Assembly (NCBI GenBank): GCA_025057155.1
Contig: JANWYD010000009.1
Location: forward strand, 62,001 to 126,000
DNA from: Chloroflexaceae bacterium
GTDB taxonomy: Bacteria > Chloroflexota > Chloroflexia > Chloroflexales > Chloroflexaceae
Direction of reading: 5' to 3'
DNA length: 64,000 bases
The number at the start of each line of letters is the position of its first letter. Positions within the stretch are counted from its first letter, which is position 1. The translations under genes were made by a program, and so were the position numbers. Under the pieces are notes generated by a model that was not told the DNA's origin, ran no database searches, and worked only from the letters and a program-made list of their open reading frames with translations. Shown here in pieces: positions 28,032 to 36,326 of this stretch.

Positions 28032-29261
28032 TTACCGATACACCGGACTGCCGGGCCGTCGCAGGTCAACATAGCGAAACGGCTCGCCAGACTTCTGCAG
28101 AGCGGCCAGAATGGCCACTTTACTATCCAGTTCGCGCTCATCACCGAAGCAGATGGTCGTATGGCCATCAACGGTGAGGGTCAGGCCCTTGCGGGGATCC
28201 CGGCTGGCCTCGGTAACATACATGCCCAGATCCTTGAGCAGGCGGTTAACCACCCGGCGGGCGGCCGGATCGAGGTCGGGTTGATCGCCCACGGCGCGGC
28301 TGATCAACTCCAGTTCGATTACGGGCACGCTCGGAGCGGGCTGGCCGCCAAACAACTCGTCGGCGCAGGCGCCTTCGGGAACGATATCGGGTTCATCGGC
28401 GCCGAAGACGCTGAGGAACTCACGGTACTCAAGGGGGCGCACAGCGTCCATCTCCACCGGCGGGGTGGCGCGGGCGACGATCTGGCGCGCCAGGCGGTCG
28501 AAGATGGCGTCGAAGCGCGGCTCGCTGAGGGCCAGCTTGCATGCGTCGGCCAGTTCGCGCACGGTGCGGTCGAGGGGGATGCTGGCCAGCACCGGCAGGT
28601 TGATCCGTTCGGCGAAGCGGGCGGCCACACCGGAGCCATCGTCGCGGTTGACCACCAGGCCAATCAGGCGCGTGCGGCCGCCCATGCTGGCAAAGTACTT
28701 GGCGGCGCTGGCGATGTTATTGGCCGCGTAGAGGCTCTGGCGGTCATTCCCGCAGAGGATGATCACCTCCTCGGCCAGCGAGCGCGAGAGGGGCGTGGCG
28801 AAGCCCCCGCAGACCACATCGCCGAGAAAATCCATGACCACATAGTCGAGGGCCCAGCGGCTGAGGCCCAGCTTTTCAAGCAGATCGAAGCCGAAGGTGA
28901 TCCCACGGCCGCCGCAGCCGCGCCCCACCTCCGGGCCGCCGATTTCGCAGCCATACACGGTGGCCGCCCCGCCCATGATCCGGGTCTTAAAGATCACATG
29001 CTGCGCCTGGAGTTCTTCTTCCCGTCCGGCTTCTTTGAAGGCGCGCCACACATCGCCCAGGGTGGGCAGGCTCACGCCGCCGAACAGCGCATTACAACTA
29101 TCGTGCTTGGGATCGCACCCCAGTTGCAACACGCGATAGCCGAGCAGGGCGAGCTTGCTCACCAGGTTGGTGGTGAAGAACGACTTCCCCATGCCCCCTT
29201 TGCCATAGATCGCCAGCATGCGCGCGGCGCCAGGCGCGGCGGGCTTACGATTCGCGGGCAT
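28032..29261 (-). CDS. bchX: Chlorophyllide a reductase iron protein BchX with extra C-terminal FtsQ-like module
   Basis: A 409-residue NifH-like protein. The P-loop is GKGGMGKS (20-27); the cluster-ligand segments are GRGCGGRGI and DFLGDVVCGGFA; the signature GGPEVGRGCGG distinguishes BchX from BchL. It donates electrons to BchYZ to reduce the C7-C8 double bond of chlorophyllide a. It is much longer than the roughly 330 residues typical of purple-bacterial BchX. Residues of about 330-409 resemble the C-terminal half of FtsQ (DPRKGLTL, CFGDERELDSKVAIL, YVDLRRPGSPVYR). ATG 29261 has GAGG upstream. bchC lies 23 nt upstream. Confidence 0.9.
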   Translation of the reverse strand: MPANRKPAAPGAARMLAIYGKGGMGKSFFTTNLVSKLALLGYRVLQLGCDPKHDSCNALFGGVSLPTLGDVWRAFKEAGREEELQAQHVIFKTRIMGGAATVYGCEIGGPEVGRGCGGRGITFGFDLLEKLGLSRWALDYVVMDFLGDVVCGGFATPLSRSLAEEVIILCGNDRQSLYAANNIASAAKYFASMGGRTRLIGLVVNRDDGSGVAARFAERINLPVLASIPLDRTVRELADACKLALSEPRFDAIFDRLARQIVARATPPVEMDAVRPLEYREFLSVFGADEPDIVPEGACADELFGGQPAPSVPVIELELISRAVGDQPDLDPAARRVVNRLLKDLGMYVTEASRDPRKGLTLTVDGHTTICFGDERELDSKVAILAALQKSGEPFRYVDLRRPGSPVYR

Positions 29262-29284
29262 CGCAACCTCGCTTCCCCACGTCC

Positions 29285-30280
29285 TCACGACTTGACGACG
29301 CCATTGCCGTCGTGCGGCCACTCAATCACCACCTTGAGGCAACTCGGATCCTCCAGCGCCAGGCGATAGGCGGCCTGGATGCGTTCGAGGGGCACCCGGT
29401 GGGTCAGCAGGCCGCGCACATCAAGCTCGCCCGAGGCGATCATATCGCGCACGCGGGGCAGGTCGCCATCGGGGCCGAAGACCCACTCGCGGGCCACCAG
29501 CACCTGAGCCTCACGCATAAAGACCGGAGCGTAGGGAAAATCCACGTGGTCATAGTAGCCCAGCAGCAACACCCGGCCGTGGTTGGCCAGCAGGGGCAGC
29601 GCCCCGGAGAGAGCCGCCATGGAACCGGTGGCTTCGATCAGCACATTGATATTGGCCTCGGGAATGGCCTCATCAAGCGATTCGCGGGTCACATCAATAA
29701 TCTGATCGGCCTGCGAAACCTGAAGCCGGACGGCCACGCGGTCGGCGACGGCCACGAACTGCGCCCCCCGGATCCTGGCGATGCGGGCGGCGAGCTGGCC
29801 GACGATGCCCTGGCCCAGAACGAGGACGCGATCCGTGCGATGGATCGAGGCTACATTGACGCCATGGAGCGCCGAAGCCGCCAGGGCCAGAACCACCCCG
29901 GTGGGCGGATCAATCGAGCCAAGAGGAACGACACGTTCGGCCTCGGCGCTGATATATTCGCTCTGGCCGCCCCAGGCCGGATTCACCCCACGGAAGCAAC
30001 GGGCGCCGCCAACGTACACCCACTGGCCAAGCAGGGACTGCGGCGCCCTGGCCCCCACCTGGACCACCTTTCCCACCGTCTCATAACCCGGCACCACGGG
30101 GAAGAGCAACGCCGGATGGGGCATGCGTCCATCGAGGAGCATCCGTTCCGTGCCGGCGCTGATCGAGGTATAGGCGGTGCGGATCAACACATCGCCGGCC
30201 CGCGGTTCCAGGACCTGCACGGTGCGCAATTCAACCGTGTTACGGCGCGGGATCACCACGGCGCGTGACTTGATCGGCAT
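29285..30280 (-). CDS. bchC: Bacteriochlorophyllide dehydrogenase BchC
   Basis: A 331-residue zinc-alcohol-dehydrogenase-fold (MDR) protein. TSISAGTERMLLDGRMPHP and VVPGYETVGKV match BchC, and LVLGQGIVGQLAARIARI is the NAD-binding site. It oxidises the 3-(1-hydroxyethyl) group made by BchF to the 3-acetyl group of bacteriochlorophyllide a. The pairing with bchX 23 nt downstream is the common bchC-bchX order, but bchY and bchZ do not follow. Confidence 0.93.
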   Translation of the reverse strand: MPIKSRAVVIPRRNTVELRTVQVLEPRAGDVLIRTAYTSISAGTERMLLDGRMPHPALLFPVVPGYETVGKVVQVGARAPQSLLGQWVYVGGARCFRGVNPAWGGQSEYISAEAERVVPLGSIDPPTGVVLALAASALHGVNVASIHRTDRVLVLGQGIVGQLAARIARIRGAQFVAVADRVAVRLQVSQADQIIDVTRESLDEAIPEANINVLIEATGSMAALSGALPLLANHGRVLLLGYYDHVDFPYAPVFMREAQVLVAREWVFGPDGDLPRVRDMIASGELDVRGLLTHRVPLERIQAAYRLALEDPSCLKVVIEWPHDGNGVVKS

Positions 30281-30399
30281 ACCGGTATCACTTTCTAGAT
30301 CGCGAGCGGGCGCCGCTTTGAGCGCCTGGCTCGCCGCAAAGGAGTCTGCCGGAAGCGGCTATCGGCACGCAAAGCGCGTCTGGACCACAGGCGGCCGCA

Positions 30400-30885
30400 T
30401 CAATCCTGGGTGGACGCGCCCAGGTTCACTGCCTGCCTGGCCAGCGCGCGACGCTGGCGCGCAGAGCGGATGCCTCGCGCCAGGAACTGCCCGGCGTTAA
30501 ACAGATAGGTCACATACGCAAACACCATTACCCACATCACCGTCTGAGTATCGGCGCCGAGCCACTGGACGACGAAGTACAGATTGTGGGTGATAATGGC
30601 GATCAGATTCCCGAGATCCTCCCAGAAGAACTCCCTGGCCATGAAGTAGTGGTCGAACATATCGTGTTCCCAGAGCATCCCGGTGATCGTCAGGGCCCAG
30701 ATGAGCGCAATCTTGACCCAGATGCTGATCGTGGTGATCCAGTACCCCTCGCCGGTCATAAGATAGCGAATCACCAGGGCGAAGCTGATGATAAAGACAA
30801 TGAACTGGATAGGCGCGAGGATGATCTGCACGCGCGTCCAGCGTGAAGCCTCACGACGCCGCAGTTGTTCCGGGGTGTACATCAT
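30400..30885 (-). CDS. bchF: 3-vinyl (bacterio)chlorophyllide hydratase BchF
   Basis: A 161-residue membrane protein with the family opening YTPEQLRRREASRWT, then helices beginning ILAPIQFIVFIISF, a GMLWEHDMFDHYF segment and AREFFWEDLGNL with conserved His/Glu/Asp. It hydrates the 3-vinyl group, the step before BchC. The start is one of two adjacent ATGs (30885 or 30882). It follows the pucC-like gene after a strong hairpin. Confidence 0.92.
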   Translation of the reverse strand: MMYTPEQLRRREASRWTRVQIILAPIQFIVFIISFALVIRYLMTGEGYWITTISIWVKIALIWALTITGMLWEHDMFDHYFMAREFFWEDLGNLIAIITHNLYFVVQWLGADTQTVMWVMVFAYVTYLFNAGQFLARGIRSARQRRALARQAVNLGASTQD

Positions 30886-30915
30886 CGCTCGTGACTCCGC
30901 GGGCGAGCGGGTGAC

Positions 30916-30956
30916 CGCCCGGAAAGCGCAGCGCTGCTGAGCGCGCTTTCCGGGCG
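30916..30956 (-). promoter_or_regulatory. 14-bp stem-loop between the pucC-like gene and bchF
   Basis: The arm 30917-30929 (GCCCGGAAAGCGC) pairs perfectly with 30943-30955 (GCGCTTTCCGGGC), extended by one more pair. The loop is 13 nt. There is no U-tract in either direction. It could mark an mRNA processing site or partial terminator setting different levels of PucC and Bch enzymes. Confidence 0.6.
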
Positions 30957-30970
30957 AGCCGAAATCCATC

Positions 30971-32326
30971 TCAACCGGCTGCATCCATCGCCAGCACCGT
31001 ACCGATTTCCTTGCGGGTCAGGCCCTTGAACTCCTGCACGCTGACAGTGCGCAGGATGACAATGGCCAGACCCATTATCACGGCTTCGAAGCCAAAGATC
31101 AGCCCGTAGGCCACCGTCGGCGCCAGCGACATTTGCTCGATCAAGATAGTATGGAACGCGCCGCTGAGCACATTGGCGAAGCCGTTGCCAAAGCCCTGGG
31201 CCATGCCCCAGATGCCCATGAAGAGCCCGGCCTGCCCCACGAGCGTCATATCCATCATCATGGAGAGCGCGCCGACATCGAACAGGCCGATGCTCAGCCC
31301 CATCACGATCAGGCTGGGCAGTATCAACTCCGGACGGTGGGAGAAAGCCGAGAAGGCGATGGCCGCCAGGCTGGCGACGATCCCTACGCCGCCGATGGTG
31401 GCGATCAGCTTCTTCGGGATGGGGAACAAGCTACACAGAATGCCGATAATGAGCATGCCGAGCAACGCCCCCGCCCCCCAGACCTGCTGGAAGCGGGCCG
31501 TTTCGGCCTGGGTCATTCCGAACACCTCGGCCCCGAACGGCTCCAGGATGGCGTCCTGGAGGAAAATCCCGAAAATGCCAAGAAGAACGAAGAAGAAGAA
31601 GCCGCGGACGTGGGGATTGACGGCCATCAAGCGCCGCGCCACGCGAAAGGTCTCAAGGGGCGAGGCCCCCTCGGCGGGCTGCTCGGCGAGGAGCGCAGCG
31701 TGCTCCTCCTTGCTGATGCGCCGCTCCATGCCGATCACGCCCAGCAGGGTCGTCACCATGACCACAATCGGCGTCAGATTGTAGAGCTGCTGCATGGCCT
31801 CGGGCGAGTAGACCGGCATCATCACCCGCGAGACCCCGGCAGAGACGATTCCGCTGATAATCACCGTGGCCCAGATCACCGCCACCACAAAGCCGCGATC
31901 CTTCTCGGTGGTCACCTCGGCCATCAAGGCGTTGGACGAGCTGCCGTTCATCGCCATGGCCACGCCGAAGAGGCCGATGAAGAGGAAGGCCTCAACGGTC
32001 GCGACAGGATCGCGCTGTCCCAGGCCAATGGCGATTGAGGGCAGGAAGAGGAAGACCAGCGAGGCTACCAGGGAACTGAGCAGGATATACGGTGTGCGCC
32101 GGTAACCGAAGATCGGGTGACGATCGGCCAGGCGTCCCCAGTAGACCTGGAAGAATGAGATAAAATGGTGCATGCCGATCAATGTGGTGACGATCACCGC
32201 GATGGCGCCCAGGTCAGCGATGGTGATCCGGTTGAAGTTGAACGTCAGCAGGGCGAACATCCACCCCGCCCCGATCCGCAAGATGGACAGGCGGATGGTC
32301 TTGACCAGGAGACGCAGGAGGGCCAT
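30971..32326 (-). CDS. pucC: PucC/LhaA/Bch2-family membrane protein (bacteriochlorophyll delivery MFS)
   Basis: A 451-residue MFS-like protein with about 12 helices and family segments near FNFNRITIADLGAIA, YWGRLADRHPIFGYRRTPYI and GQAGLFMGIWGMAQGFGNG. The family assists light-harvesting complex assembly or bacteriochlorophyll handling. Its place at the head of a bch operon supports this. ATG 32326 follows GGGGAAG. The symbol is used in the family sense; several paralogues usually exist in such genomes. The upstream region holds a promoter and a palindrome. Confidence 0.88.
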   Translation of the reverse strand: MALLRLLVKTIRLSILRIGAGWMFALLTFNFNRITIADLGAIAVIVTTLIGMHHFISFFQVYWGRLADRHPIFGYRRTPYILLSSLVASLVFLFLPSIAIGLGQRDPVATVEAFLFIGLFGVAMAMNGSSSNALMAEVTTEKDRGFVVAVIWATVIISGIVSAGVSRVMMPVYSPEAMQQLYNLTPIVVMVTTLLGVIGMERRISKEEHAALLAEQPAEGASPLETFRVARRLMAVNPHVRGFFFFVLLGIFGIFLQDAILEPFGAEVFGMTQAETARFQQVWGAGALLGMLIIGILCSLFPIPKKLIATIGGVGIVASLAAIAFSAFSHRPELILPSLIVMGLSIGLFDVGALSMMMDMTLVGQAGLFMGIWGMAQGFGNGFANVLSGAFHTILIEQMSLAPTVAYGLIFGFEAVIMGLAIVILRTVSVQEFKGLTRKEIGTVLAMDAAG

Positions 32327-32368
32327 ACACACTTCCCCTTTCTGCAACAGAGGATGGGGACCAGACGA

Positions 32369-32393
32369 TTGTAGTACAGGCTGTGAACTACAA
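32369..32393. promoter_or_regulatory. Inverted repeat upstream of the bch operon (possible operator)
   Basis: TTGTAGT (32369-32375) and ACTACAA (32387-32393) are perfect inverses around an 11-nt centre. It lies 43-67 nt before the pucC-like start and downstream of the predicted promoter, so a repressor site or leader stem are both possible. It contains TGT...ACA ends, but the spacing is not the TGT-N12-ACA of PpsR/CrtJ. Confidence 0.45.
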
Positions 32394-32549
32394 CCATGGT
32401 ATGAACCTTAAATCGCCTTGTGTTGATATATCGTCGAGGCTGGGGCCTCGTGGAAGGTTCTCAGACGCTGGCGCCCATCGCGCAGACGGAACAAGGGGAA
32501 GGTGCGGTTTCACCAGCACAGTAGCGGCATGGCAGGGTACGACGGCCTG

Positions 32550-32578
32550 AGTATAGCATATGGTAAAAAAGGCCGCAA
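32550..32578 (-). promoter_or_regulatory. Promoter for the bch operon
   Basis: On the minus strand, TTGCGG (32578-32573), a 17-nt spacer and TATACT (32555-32550) with an upstream TG (TGCTATACT, extended -10). The implied leader to the pucC-like gene is about 220 nt. It is the only good promoter seen in the 32327-32872 gap; the rest is AT-richer and without a convincing gene. Confidence 0.6.
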
Positions 32579-32834
32579 CGTTTGCAAGTTTTGTGCAAAA
32601 CCTCGATGTATCGCGATGTTGTTTTTATGACATCACCTTGGGCAAAGCCTCGGACGAACGACGCTCCTTCCTCTTTTAGGAGCAATGGATGAAAAGCAAC
32701 TAACGGATTGCACGCCAGATCGAAAGCGTTCTCCGAGACCATTAAAAACTTGTGCGATCAGCAACAATATTACCCGACGAGTCGCTCGAAAGGAAAGAAA
32801 GGCTCTGTTCTTATATTCAAAAAAGCTCCTTTTA

Positions 32835-32843
32835 TGCTATACT
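32835..32843 (+). promoter_or_regulatory. Extended -10 promoter for the 141-aa gene
   Basis: TGCTATACT on the plus strand, preceded by an A/T-rich stretch and about 30 nt before the start codon. There is no convincing -35, as expected for an extended -10. The same TATGCTATACT word occurs on the opposite strand at 32550-32560. Confidence 0.55.
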
Positions 32844-32872
32844 GAAAGTCACTGCAAACACGGAGGCGGGCC

Positions 32873-33298
32873 ATGTACGTCCGCTGGGTTGTCCGACGCC
32901 ATAAGAACCTGCTGAGCGCCGACACCAGCTTCTACGACGCCTACCTGGTCGAAAGCTATCGCGATGATCAGGGGGCGCCCCGTCAGCGTACTATCTGTTA
33001 CCTGGGCAACATCCGTAAAATCGGCGATCAGTTCCCGACCATCGAGCGCGAACTGTTTCTCCTCCGCGCCGAACGCATTCTCGACTCCATCGCCGAACTG
33101 AGCGATAGCGACCGCGCCGAAGCCATGGAGGCGCTGCGCCAGAAAGTCCCTCCCCTGACCCGTGAGGAGGTACTGGCGGCCTTTACCGAGAATCTGCGCT
33201 GGTACCGGCGCTGGTGGGAGCAGCATGGCGGCAGCCCCTCTGATGAAGAATTGCTGGCCCTGGTGCAACTGGCTCGCGGGCGTGTCGGGCCGCTCTAG
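32873..33298 (+). CDS. 141-aa protein of unknown function (IS1634-like N-terminal pattern)
   Basis: Starts MYVRWVVRRHKN with GGAGGC upstream. The first 55 residues (YLVESYRDDQGAPRQRTICYLGNI) recall the short N-terminal domain of IS1634/IS4-type transposases, which reads the form LVES...VVQRHVLYLGEI. Here the catalytic DDE part is absent and a charged helical region with WYRRWWEQHGG follows. It may be a domesticated fragment or a free-standing DNA-binding protein; this is inference from a weak pattern. It has its own promoter and no operon partners. Confidence 0.65.
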   Translation: MYVRWVVRRHKNLLSADTSFYDAYLVESYRDDQGAPRQRTICYLGNIRKIGDQFPTIERELFLLRAERILDSIAELSDSDRAEAMEALRQKVPPLTREEVLAAFTENLRWYRRWWEQHGGSPSDEELLALVQLARGRVGPL

Positions 33299-33561
33299 CG
33301 CGCTTGCCGCCTGCGGGCGACCCCCGACGCTTCCAGCCGGCGTCACGCCGATGCGCGAACGAGTCGCCCCCTATGGCGTACGATCGCTGTATGCCGCTTG
33401 ATCTCCCACGTTATGAAGGGTACATCCTTCGCCGGTTAGAAACGGTAAAAAGCTGTTCCGCGGCGGTTACAGTGTCTTCACCGGCCGCCCCGGCCCCGCA
33501 GGTCGCACTGTCTTGCGGCGCCGCGCCGTTGACACCGCCTCCGCGGCGCCCATCAGACAGG

Positions 33562-33590
33562 TTGACGCTTCTCCGCCCTTCTGCTACTCT
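33562..33590 (+). promoter_or_regulatory. Promoter of the rmlD/glycosyltransferase operon
   Basis: TTGACG (33562-33567), a 17-nt spacer, TACTCT (33585-33590). The leader would be about 140 nt. The rest of the 33299-33734 gap is GC-rich and shows no credible gene. Confidence 0.55.
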
Positions 33591-33734
33591 TCCTCTTCGA
33601 GACCTGCGCGGCAGTATGCCGTGGCGCTCATTCCTGCCGTTTCGAATGGCGGATTGCCATATCCGGCGTTCCAGAGCGACCTGGCCTGCCGCGCATGCCT
33701 CAACCGGAACTGGCATAAGCAAGGAGCAACCGAC

Positions 33735-34577
33735 GTGCGGATCGCCATCACCGGCGCCCGCGGCCAGCTAGGGCGCGCCCTGTGCGACGCCCTGGCGCCG
33801 GGCTACGAACTGGTTCCTCTCGGCCACGATCAACTCGAACTCAGTTCTCCCGCTACCGTTGAACGGGTTGTCGCCACCGGCGCCGATCTGGTTATCCATG
33901 CCGCCGCGTATACCGATGTGGACGGCTGCGCCCGCAACCCCGATCTGGCCTACCGTGTGAATGGCCTGGGGACGCGCTATGTCGCCCTCGCCTGCCGCCG
34001 GCTCGACGCGCCGCTGGTGTACATCAGCACCAATGAGGTCTTCCCCGGCGATGCCGGCCGTCCCTACGTCGAATACGATGCACCCTGTCCCATCAATGCC
34101 TACGGGCGCTCCAAGTGGGCTGGCGAGCAGGCGGTACGGGAGCTGCTGGATAGTTTTTATATCGTGCGCGTGGCCTGGCTTTTTGGCGGGGAACGCAATT
34201 TTGTGCGCACGGTGCTGCGTCTCGCCAAGGAGCCTCCCCCTACCGGCCTGCGGATGGTGGATGATGAGGTGGGCAGCCCGACCTATGCGCCCGATGTGGC
34301 CGAGGCGGTGGCCACTCTGATTGCAACGGGCTTTTTTGGGACCTATCACCTGGTCAACGCCGGGGCCTGCTCGCGCTATGAACTGGCGCAGACGGTGCTG
34401 CGCCTGGCCGGTCTCACCACGCCGGTGACCCCGATCAAGCTGGCCGATTACCGCCGCGATAGCACGCCGCCCCCCTACTCGCCCCTCGCAAACCACGCCG
34501 GAGCGGCCATCGGGCTGACCCTGCGCCCCTGGGAAGAAGCCGTCGCCGCCTATCTCGCCACGCTGGCTGCGGTATGA
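33735..34577 (+). CDS. dTDP-4-dehydrorhamnose reductase-like protein (RmlD family)
   Basis: A 280-residue short-chain dehydrogenase: RIAITGARGQLG (NAD(P)-binding GxxGxxG-type), VIHAAAYTDVDGCARNP, ISTNEVFPGD and the YGRSKWAGE Tyr-x-x-x-Lys active site, all typical of RmlD. It would reduce a dTDP-4-keto sugar to dTDP-rhamnose or a relative. GTG 33735 is chosen because AAGGAG lies 8 nt before it and the family begins here. An upstream in-frame ATG would add 74 unlikely residues. It overlaps the next gene by 4 nt. Confidence 0.85.
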   Translation: MRIAITGARGQLGRALCDALAPGYELVPLGHDQLELSSPATVERVVATGADLVIHAAAYTDVDGCARNPDLAYRVNGLGTRYVALACRRLDAPLVYISTNEVFPGDAGRPYVEYDAPCPINAYGRSKWAGEQAVRELLDSFYIVRVAWLFGGERNFVRTVLRLAKEPPPTGLRMVDDEVGSPTYAPDVAEAVATLIATGFFGTYHLVNAGACSRYELAQTVLRLAGLTTPVTPIKLADYRRDSTPPPYSPLANHAGAAIGLTLRPWEEAVAAYLATLAAV

Positions 34578-35500
34578 TTGACGTAATCGTCCCGAATTAC
34601 AATGGAGCAGCGCTGTTGCCCACCTGCCTCGACGCGCTGCGGGCGCAGACGCGCCGCGATTTCCTGGTGACCGTCGTGGACGATGGCAGCGTCGACGACT
34701 CGCGCGCCCTGCTCGCCACGCGCTACCGTGAGGTTCAGGTCGTGGCCCTGCCACGTAACCGGGGCCTGGCCGCCGCGGTCAACGCGGGCATCGCCGCCAC
34801 GCAGCGGCCCTTCGTCGCCCTGCTGAACAACGACACCGAGGCCCATCCCGCCTGGCTCGAACGGTTGATCGGCGCGCTGGAACGCTACCCCGCATATGCC
34901 TTCGCCGCCAGCAAGCTGCTGCTGTTTGACCGGCGCGATCATCTGCACTCGGCGGGCGATTTTTACCGCCCCGACGGCGAACCAGGCAGCCGGGGCGTAT
35001 GGGAGCGCGACCGCGGCCAGTACGATGCGGTGATGGAGGTGTTCGGCCCCTGCGCCGGCGCCGCGGCCTACCGCCGCGCGGCCCTGGAGGCTGTGGCAGA
35101 GGACGGCAAGGTGTTCGACGAGGATCTGGGGATGTACTGTGAAGATGTGGACCTGAACCTGCGGGCCCGGCGCCGCGGCATGCGGACGATCTTCGTGCCG
35201 ACGGCTGTGGTGTACCATCGCCTCAGCGCCACCGGCGGCGGCACGCTGGCCAGTTACTACTGTGGGCGCAACTTCGCCCTGGTGTGGGCCAAGAATATGC
35301 CCGGCCCCCTGGCCCGGCGCTACTGGCCGGCGCTGCTGGCTTCACAGGCGCGTTTCGCCCTCCATAGCCTGCGCCATATCCGTGAACCGGCGGCCCGCGC
35401 CCGGTTGCGCGGCCAGCTCGCCGCCCTGCGCGCCCTGCCCCTCTTCCTGCGAAAACGCCGGCGCCTCCAACCTGATGAGACCCTTTCCCTGGCGCTATAG
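34574..35500 (+). CDS. Family 2 glycosyltransferase (rhamnosyltransferase-like)
   Basis: A 308-residue GT-A protein: IDVIVPNYNGAALLPTCLDAL, VDDGSVDDS, the NNDTEAHPAWLE nucleotide-sugar loop with a DxD-like Asp, CGPCAGAAAYRR-like acceptor region and EDVDLNLRARRRG. It resembles rhamnosyl/galactofuranosyl transferases, which fits the RmlD homologue whose stop overlaps its start (ATGA-type coupling). It probably acts in cell-surface glycan assembly. Confidence 0.85.
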   Translation: MIDVIVPNYNGAALLPTCLDALRAQTRRDFLVTVVDDGSVDDSRALLATRYREVQVVALPRNRGLAAAVNAGIAATQRPFVALLNNDTEAHPAWLERLIGALERYPAYAFAASKLLLFDRRDHLHSAGDFYRPDGEPGSRGVWERDRGQYDAVMEVFGPCAGAAAYRRAALEAVAEDGKVFDEDLGMYCEDVDLNLRARRRGMRTIFVPTAVVYHRLSATGGGTLASYYCGRNFALVWAKNMPGPLARRYWPALLASQARFALHSLRHIREPAARARLRGQLAALRALPLFLRKRRRLQPDETLSLAL

Positions 35501-35522
35501 CCGAAGTGCAGCCACCACGCTC

Positions 35523-36326
35523 ATGCTTGAACCTTCTGATCAGCCAGTCTACCTTTCGATTGTCATCCCGGCCTACAACGAGGAGCGCCGGCTTCCCGCC
35601 ACGCTCCAGCAGTTGCGCGCCTACCTGGCGGCCCAGTCCTTCGCCAGCGAACTGATCGTGGTTGACGATGGAAGCGATGACCGGACCGCGGCCGTGGCCG
35701 CCAGTTTCCCCGAGGTTCAGGTCCTGCGACGCGAGCATCGCGGCAAGGGTTTTGCCGTGCGCGCGGGCGCGCTGGCGGCCAGCGGCGCCTACGTGCTGCT
35801 GTGCGACGCCGACCTCGCCGTGCCGATCGAGGAATGGGTGAAGTTTGAGGGCTTCTTCGCCAGCGGCTATGATGTGGTGATTGGCTCGCGCGAAGGGATC
35901 GGCGCCACCCGCGAAGGCGAGCCCTGGCATCGCCACGTGATGGGCCGGGTCTTCAACTGGATCATTCGCCTGGTGGCCCTGCGGGACATCAACGACACAC
36001 AGTGCGGCTTCAAGGCGCTGCGCCGCGAGGTGGCCCGGGATCTGTTCTCCCGCGTGCGGATCTACGGCGATAATGCGCCGGTGGTGCGTGGCGCCGCGGT
36101 GACCGCCTACGATGTCGAAGTGCTGTTCCTGGCCCGCAAATGCGGCTACCGCATCGCCGAGGTGCCGGTACGCTGGCGCTACGGCGCCGAGACCAAGGTG
36201 AACCCGGTGCGCGACTCGCTCCGCAATCTGCGTGACGTGTTCGCCGTGCGCCTGAACGATCTCCGGGGGCGCTATCGTGAAGCTCCCCGATACATCAGCG
36301 ATCCGGAAACCATTCACCATCATTAG
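35523..36326 (+). CDS. Dolichyl-phosphate-glucose/mannose synthase-like family 2 glycosyltransferase
   Basis: A 267-residue GT2 protein: YLSIVIPAYNEERRLPATL, IVVDDGSDD, the REHRGKGFAVRAG and CDADLAVPIEEW stretch (the DxD) and DTQCGFKAL, the signature of ALG5-like polyprenyl-phosphate glucosyltransferases. There is no C-terminal membrane domain, so it may need a partner. ATG 35523, 22 nt after the preceding gene, on the same strand; third gene of the glycan unit. Confidence 0.82.
   Translation: MLEPSDQPVYLSIVIPAYNEERRLPATLQQLRAYLAAQSFASELIVVDDGSDDRTAAVAASFPEVQVLRREHRGKGFAVRAGALAASGAYVLLCDADLAVPIEEWVKFEGFFASGYDVVIGSREGIGATREGEPWHRHVMGRVFNWIIRLVALRDINDTQCGFKALRREVARDLFSRVRIYGDNAPVVRGAAVTAYDVEVLFLARKCGYRIAEVPVRWRYGAETKVNPVRDSLRNLRDVFAVRLNDLRGRYREAPRYISDPETIHHH

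Noticed and set aside
32369-32393. Reading the palindrome as a PpsR/CrtJ site
   Set aside because: The spacing between TGT and ACA is 17 nt, not the 12 nt of that site, so only a generic operator or stem is claimed.
32461-32742. A 93-codon minus-strand frame with CKRC/CRYC pairs resembling a zinc ribbon
   Set aside because: It contains the predicted bch-operon promoter, has atypical codon use and no ribosome site. The Cys pairs are probably chance.
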